A stretch of 9,096 nt of DNA, from positions 1 through 9,096 of the forward strand of contig JAHJLU010000656.1 in the NCBI GenBank assembly GCA_018821745.1, written 5' to 3'. Below the pieces are notes generated by a model. It made no database searches, was not told the origin of the DNA, and saw nothing but the letters and a program-made list of their open reading frames with translations. Each line of letters begins with the position of its first letter. The first letter of the stretch is position 1. The position numbers were made by a program, and so were the translations under genes. This DNA is from Myxococcota bacterium (lineage in GTDB: Bacteria > Myxococcota_A > Polyangia > HGW-17). This document shows, piece by piece, positions 6,323 to 9,096 of the stretch.

Positions 6323-7455
6323 GAACGATAAACATCATACTGGCAGCAATCCTCGTCATCCAGGGGCTGATTATCATTGTCAACCCCGCATCAAAACCTC
6401 GTTTTCGCGTCGCAACGGTGAAGATATATGACACCCTCAAGGCGACTGACATTGCACAAATAACCGTCACGGACCCCAAAACCAAAAACCACGTAACCCT
6501 TGAGAAAATTAAAGACAAGTGGCTGATAAAGGAAGCGTTTGGCTTTGAGGCTGACAAATCCAAGATCGATGAAATCCTGTCCATCATTCCCAAACTCCAG
6601 GCAGCCAAAGAAGTCTCAACCAACAAGACCATGTTCACCTCCTATCATCTGGCCGATGATAACGTCGAGATGGAGTTGACCTTCCACAACGCGGCAAAAA
6701 GCACACTCGCACACATGCTGGTGGGTAAATCTGTCATTCGCGGGACGTTCCTGAGAAAAAAAGGGGGAGACACGGTTTACAGCATTGGTCTCTCCATCTC
6801 GGGCTTCCTCTTTACCTCCCCCTCTGAATATATGGCGGATACATCGCTGAAGCTCCCCATGGGCAAAGAACGGTCACAGATCGTTCTCAAATACAGCGGC
6901 AACACGCTGACATTCAAAAAGACAAAGGAGGGTGGTCCCACCATGGGCCCTGACGGTCAAATGGCCATGAAGGAAGACACCTGGTCTTACATGAACGCGC
7001 AGGGTGAAGCTGACACGACGGCTGACGCCACAGAGATCACCAATTTCCTGGGCTCCCTCGACAACCTCATGTTTGACTCTGTTGCTTCTGCAAAGGATTC
7101 TGGCACCTTTGGGTTCCAGAAACCCCACATCTCCATCAGAATAGAGAACGGTAAGAACAAGGGGAAAACCTTGCTGGTCGGCGATGAAATCAAAGGAAAA
7201 AAAGGTCAGCGTTACCTGAAGGTGACCGGCTTTGACTTTATCTTCGCCATTGACTCTTTCAAATACGAGAAATGGCAAAAAACCAGTAAAACCTTCGTAA
7301 AGGAGGAGGCGCCCAAAAGTGACTTCGGCGCCGACGGAAAACTTCCCAAGATGGAGCTTCCCAAACAGAACCTCACGTTGAAAGTCCCCGGAATCGTCGA
7401 TCCCAAAAAGGCCAAAGATTCCGTCGTCTATCCTTCCAAGCCCAAAGCCCCCTGA
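6319..7455 (+). CDS. DUF4340 domain protein, membrane-anchored, ABC operon partner
   Basis: This 378-residue protein starts with a hydrophobic segment (about 4-22) that can act as an uncleaved signal anchor, leaving the rest outside the cytoplasm. Residues 42-110 show the DUF4340 pattern (a short beta region, KDKWLIKEAFGFEAD, then DEILSIIPKLQAAKEV). A second, similar half at 220-320 repeats the logic (DTWSYMN, ADATEITNFLGSLDNL, then LLVGDEIKGKKGQRYLKVTG). The last 50 residues are Lys/Pro-rich, including a low-complexity tail. Family members are very often encoded directly after GldG-like proteins, as here, and are thought to belong to the same exporter; their biochemical role is unknown. The ATG overlaps the stop of the previous gene as ATGA, a sign of translational coupling. 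It is the last gene of the operon. Confidence 0.87.
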   Translation: MRTINIILAAILVIQGLIIIVNPASKPRFRVATVKIYDTLKATDIAQITVTDPKTKNHVTLEKIKDKWLIKEAFGFEADKSKIDEILSIIPKLQAAKEVSTNKTMFTSYHLADDNVEMELTFHNAAKSTLAHMLVGKSVIRGTFLRKKGGDTVYSIGLSISGFLFTSPSEYMADTSLKLPMGKERSQIVLKYSGNTLTFKKTKEGGPTMGPDGQMAMKEDTWSYMNAQGEADTTADATEITNFLGSLDNLMFDSVASAKDSGTFGFQKPHISIRIENGKNKGKTLLVGDEIKGKKGQRYLKVTGFDFIFAIDSFKYEKWQKTSKTFVKEEAPKSDFGADGKLPKMELPKQNLTLKVPGIVDPKKAKDSVVYPSKPKAP

Positions 7456-7486
7456 TCCTTTCCTGCAAGCATTTTAGAAGCGGCGG

Positions 7487-7500
7487 CCCCAAGGGTGGGG
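7487..7500. terminator. small hairpin between convergent genes, possible terminator
   Basis: CCCCA (7487-7491) and TGGGG (7496-7500) form a 5-bp stem with a four-base loop, 31 nt after the DUF4340 stop and in the gap before the convergent six-CxxC gene. It could serve transcripts from either side. There is no run of T after it in either direction, so it does not meet the standard for an intrinsic terminator. A further weak pairing, GGGAAA (7498-7503) with TTTCCC (7514-7519), overlaps the end of the six-CxxC gene. Confidence 0.25.
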
Positions 7501-7510
7501 AAAGAGATCC

Positions 7511-7759
7511 CTATTTCCCTTCCACAGAATTGCCGGTGCAGCGAAAGCACCTGGTACGTCCCGTGCCATCACAGTGGGGGCAGTTAATGACCTGAGTACC
7601 GTTGCAGGTGGGGCAGACCACGGGGTTTTCCGTCTCTGTGTCGATTGTGCCCGACCCGTGACACTCGTGGCAGTCGATCTGGGCGTCACCCCAGCAGTCT
7701 TCGCACAGGATTGTTCCAACTCCCTTGCAGACAGAACAGGAATTATCAGTGTTGCTCAT
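7511..7759 (-). CDS. small zinc-finger-like protein with six CxxC knuckles (DnaJ central-domain type)
   Basis: This 82-residue soluble protein has CxxC pairs at 8/11, 19/22, 30/33, 49/52, 60/63 and 71/74, twelve cysteines in all. Several have the DnaJ-type pattern CxxCxGxG (CSVCKGVG, CHECHGSG, CPHCDGTG). DnaJ has four such knuckles that bind two zinc ions, so six knuckles could hold three. There is no J domain and no substrate-binding domain, so it is not a DnaJ. Spacing within each group of three is a regular 11 residues, with a longer gap of 19 between the third and fourth, which suggests two similar halves. The ATG at 7757-7759 has GAGGA a few bases upstream; an in-frame ATG 13 codons earlier lies inside glnS and is less likely. 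The gap after the glnS stop is only 7 nt and its Shine-Dalgarno abuts that stop codon, so it is probably translated together with glnS. Its target is unknown. Confidence 0.85.
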   Translation of the reverse strand: MSNTDNSCSVCKGVGTILCEDCWGDAQIDCHECHGSGTIDTETENPVVCPTCNGTQVINCPHCDGTGRTRCFRCTGNSVEGK

Positions 7760-7766
7760 GGCGTCC

Positions 7767-9096
7767 TCACGAAATGGTGTCACCGGGCTTAACATCACCC
7801 TCCACAGAGATAATATTGAGGCGACCGTCGCCCCCCGACGCGGCCAGAATCATGGCCTCGGAAACCCCGAATTTCATTTTTCGCGGCTTCAGATTGGTCA
7901 CAACGGAGACCTTCTTCCCCACCAGAAGCTGCTCATCGGGATAGGCAAGACGGATCCCCGCCAGCACTTGTCGGATGTCATTTTCACCCACCTGAACCCT
8001 GAGCCGAAGGAGCTTGTCGGCACCCTCCACGGTCTGGGCCTCCAGGATAACACCAATCTTCAACTGGACCCTGGCGAAATCATCGAAGGTGATCTCGGGG
8101 ACCCCCGGCTCTTCGGGGGTCTTCACAACCGGGGACGCAGCAGGAGCCGAGCGCTCCACCTTGGCCCAGCTGTCCCGCAGAGAAACCGTGCGGTTAAAGA
8201 CCAGTCCCCGGTTGATATCACTCTCCTTGTCAACGACGAAGTACCCGAGGCGTTCAAACTGGAACCGCTCCATGGGCTTTGCCTGACCCATGCAGGGCTC
8301 CAGCGTGGCCTCAACAATGGAGAGGGAGTCAGGGTTGATGTTGCTCCGGTAGTCGTCACCGGAATCAGGCTCTGGGATACTGAAGAGGCGATCATAGATC
8401 CTCACCTGCGCTTTGACAGCGTGGGGCTCGCTGACCCAGTGAGACGTTCCCCTCACCTTGCGGCCATCGGGGGCCGTCCCCCCACGGGAATCGGGGTCAT
8501 AGGTGCATTTCAGTTCGATGACCTCACCATTTTCATTTTTAATCACCTCATGACAAGTGATGAGACACGCGTATCGCAGGCGAATCTCGGCTCCCGGTGA
8601 CAGACGATGCCACTTGCGGGGAGGATCCTCACGAAAATCCTCGCGCTCGATGAGCAGATGGCCCGAGAAGGGAATCTTCCGGACTCCGCGCTCGGGTTCA
8701 TCAGGGAAATATGGAGCCTCAAAGTACTCCACCTCGCCCTCGGGGTAGTTTGTGATGGTAATCTTCAGGGGGTCGAGCACCGCCATCACCCGGGGTGAGG
8801 TCTCGTTGAGGTCTTCCCGGATTGTGTGCTCCAACAAGGCCACATCGACGGTACTGTCCCTCTTTGCGACCCCGATCCGTTCACAGAATTTCCGCATGGC
8901 CTCGGGAGTGTATCCACGCCGGCGGAGCCCCGAGATAGTCGGCATTCGGGGATCATCCCAGCCCTCAACCAGCTTCTCGGTGACGAGCTGCAGGAGCTTG
9001 CGCTTGCTCATAACCGTGTAGGTGAGGTTGAGACGGGCGAACTCTATCTGCTGGGGATGGAAGATCCCCAACTCCTTGAGAAACCAGTCATACAGC
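7767..9096 (-). CDS. glnS: glutaminyl-tRNA synthetase with C-terminal tRNA-binding (Trbp111/MetRS-C type) domain, partial (5' end off window)
   Basis: The reverse frame is open to the right edge; 442 residues of the C-terminal part are visible. It charges tRNA-Gln with glutamine in the cytoplasm. The visible start, LYDWFLKELGIFHPQQIEF, is followed by the second class I signature VMSKR (codons at 9000-9014) and the strongly conserved EGWDDPRMPTISGLRRRGYT. The anticodon-binding barrels then follow with CTYDPDS, DGRKVRGTSHWVS, YDRLFSIPEP and FNRTVSLRDSWAK, all close to E. coli GlnRS from memory. These motifs separate it from GluRS. About 235 residues with the HIGH motif are missing off the window. 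After a Pro/Ala linker (about 8096-8159), the last 108 residues (7770-8093) are a tRNA-binding domain very like the C-terminus of bacterial MetRS: ITFDDFARVQLKIGVI, VEGADKLLRLRV, LAGIRLAYP, NLKPRKMKFGVSEAMILAA. Such a domain is usual in MetRS but unusual in GlnRS. Confidence 0.95.
   Translation of the reverse strand, partial: LYDWFLKELGIFHPQQIEFARLNLTYTVMSKRKLLQLVTEKLVEGWDDPRMPTISGLRRRGYTPEAMRKFCERIGVAKRDSTVDVALLEHTIREDLNETSPRVMAVLDPLKITITNYPEGEVEYFEAPYFPDEPERGVRKIPFSGHLLIEREDFREDPPRKWHRLSPGAEIRLRYACLITCHEVIKNENGEVIELKCTYDPDSRGGTAPDGRKVRGTSHWVSEPHAVKAQVRIYDRLFSIPEPDSGDDYRSNINPDSLSIVEATLEPCMGQAKPMERFQFERLGYFVVDKESDINRGLVFNRTVSLRDSWAKVERSAPAASPVVKTPEEPGVPEITFDDFARVQLKIGVILEAQTVEGADKLLRLRVQVGENDIRQVLAGIRLAYPDEQLLVGKKVSVVTNLKPRKMKFGVSEAMILAASGGDGRLNIISVEGDVKPGDTIS

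Noticed and set aside
2420..7455. Calling the operon a true gliding-motility (gldAFG) locus
   Set aside because: Only the ABC components are present, this family is widespread in non-gliding bacteria, and no other gliding or type IX secretion gene is visible.
7511..7759. Reading the six-CxxC protein as a truncated DnaJ
   Set aside because: There is no J domain or substrate-binding domain, the knuckle number is six rather than four, and it has its own ribosome binding site and start.
7725..8600. Plus-strand open frame of 291 codons
   Set aside because: It is antisense to glnS, whose motifs are unmistakable.

Overview
The window is about 9.1 kb of compact bacterial chromosome with moderately high GC, and genes cover nearly all of it. 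There are no tRNA or rRNA genes, transposases or CRISPR repeats that I can see. The gene set (a Gld-like ABC exporter with a DUF4340 protein, a glutaminyl-tRNA synthetase, a TPR protein with a possible AIM24-like end) would fit a deltaproteobacterium-like, myxobacterium-like or related candidate-phylum Gram-negative. This is an inference from gene content, and no taxonomic marker settles it.

Layout. (1) Positions 1-980, minus strand: N-terminal part of a TPR protein that runs off the left edge. (2) Positions 981-1096: a short divergent intergenic region. (3) Positions 1097-2229, plus strand: a small exported NTF2-like protein followed after 8 nt by a Crp/Fnr-family regulator. (4) Positions 2230-2419: an intergenic leader with a good sigma70-type promoter candidate and three short segments that can form two mutually exclusive hairpins. 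(5) Positions 2420-7455, plus strand: a tightly overlapping four-gene operon made of an ABC ATPase, a six-helix ABC-2 permease, a large GldG-like periplasmic auxiliary protein and a DUF4340 protein. (6) Positions 7456-7510: a short convergent intergenic region with a small hairpin. (7) Positions 7511-9096, minus strand: the C-terminal 442 residues of glutaminyl-tRNA synthetase, fused to a MetRS/Trbp111-type tRNA-binding domain, followed after 7 nt by an 82-residue protein with six CxxC knuckles.

How the genes work together. The four-gene operon should encode one inner-membrane ABC machine: the ATPase drives the permease, and the two membrane-anchored extracytoplasmic proteins act on or present the substrate. 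The family is named after gliding genes, but the operon is widespread in non-gliding bacteria and its substrate is not established. The Crp/Fnr regulator just upstream is a natural candidate to control it, but the sequence does not prove this. The glnS and six-CxxC genes form a separate two-gene unit read towards the transporter operon.

The points most worth a second look are the tRNA-binding domain fused to GlnRS, the coupled six-CxxC protein, an apparent internal duplication in the GldG-like protein, and the switch-like leader before the ABC operon.
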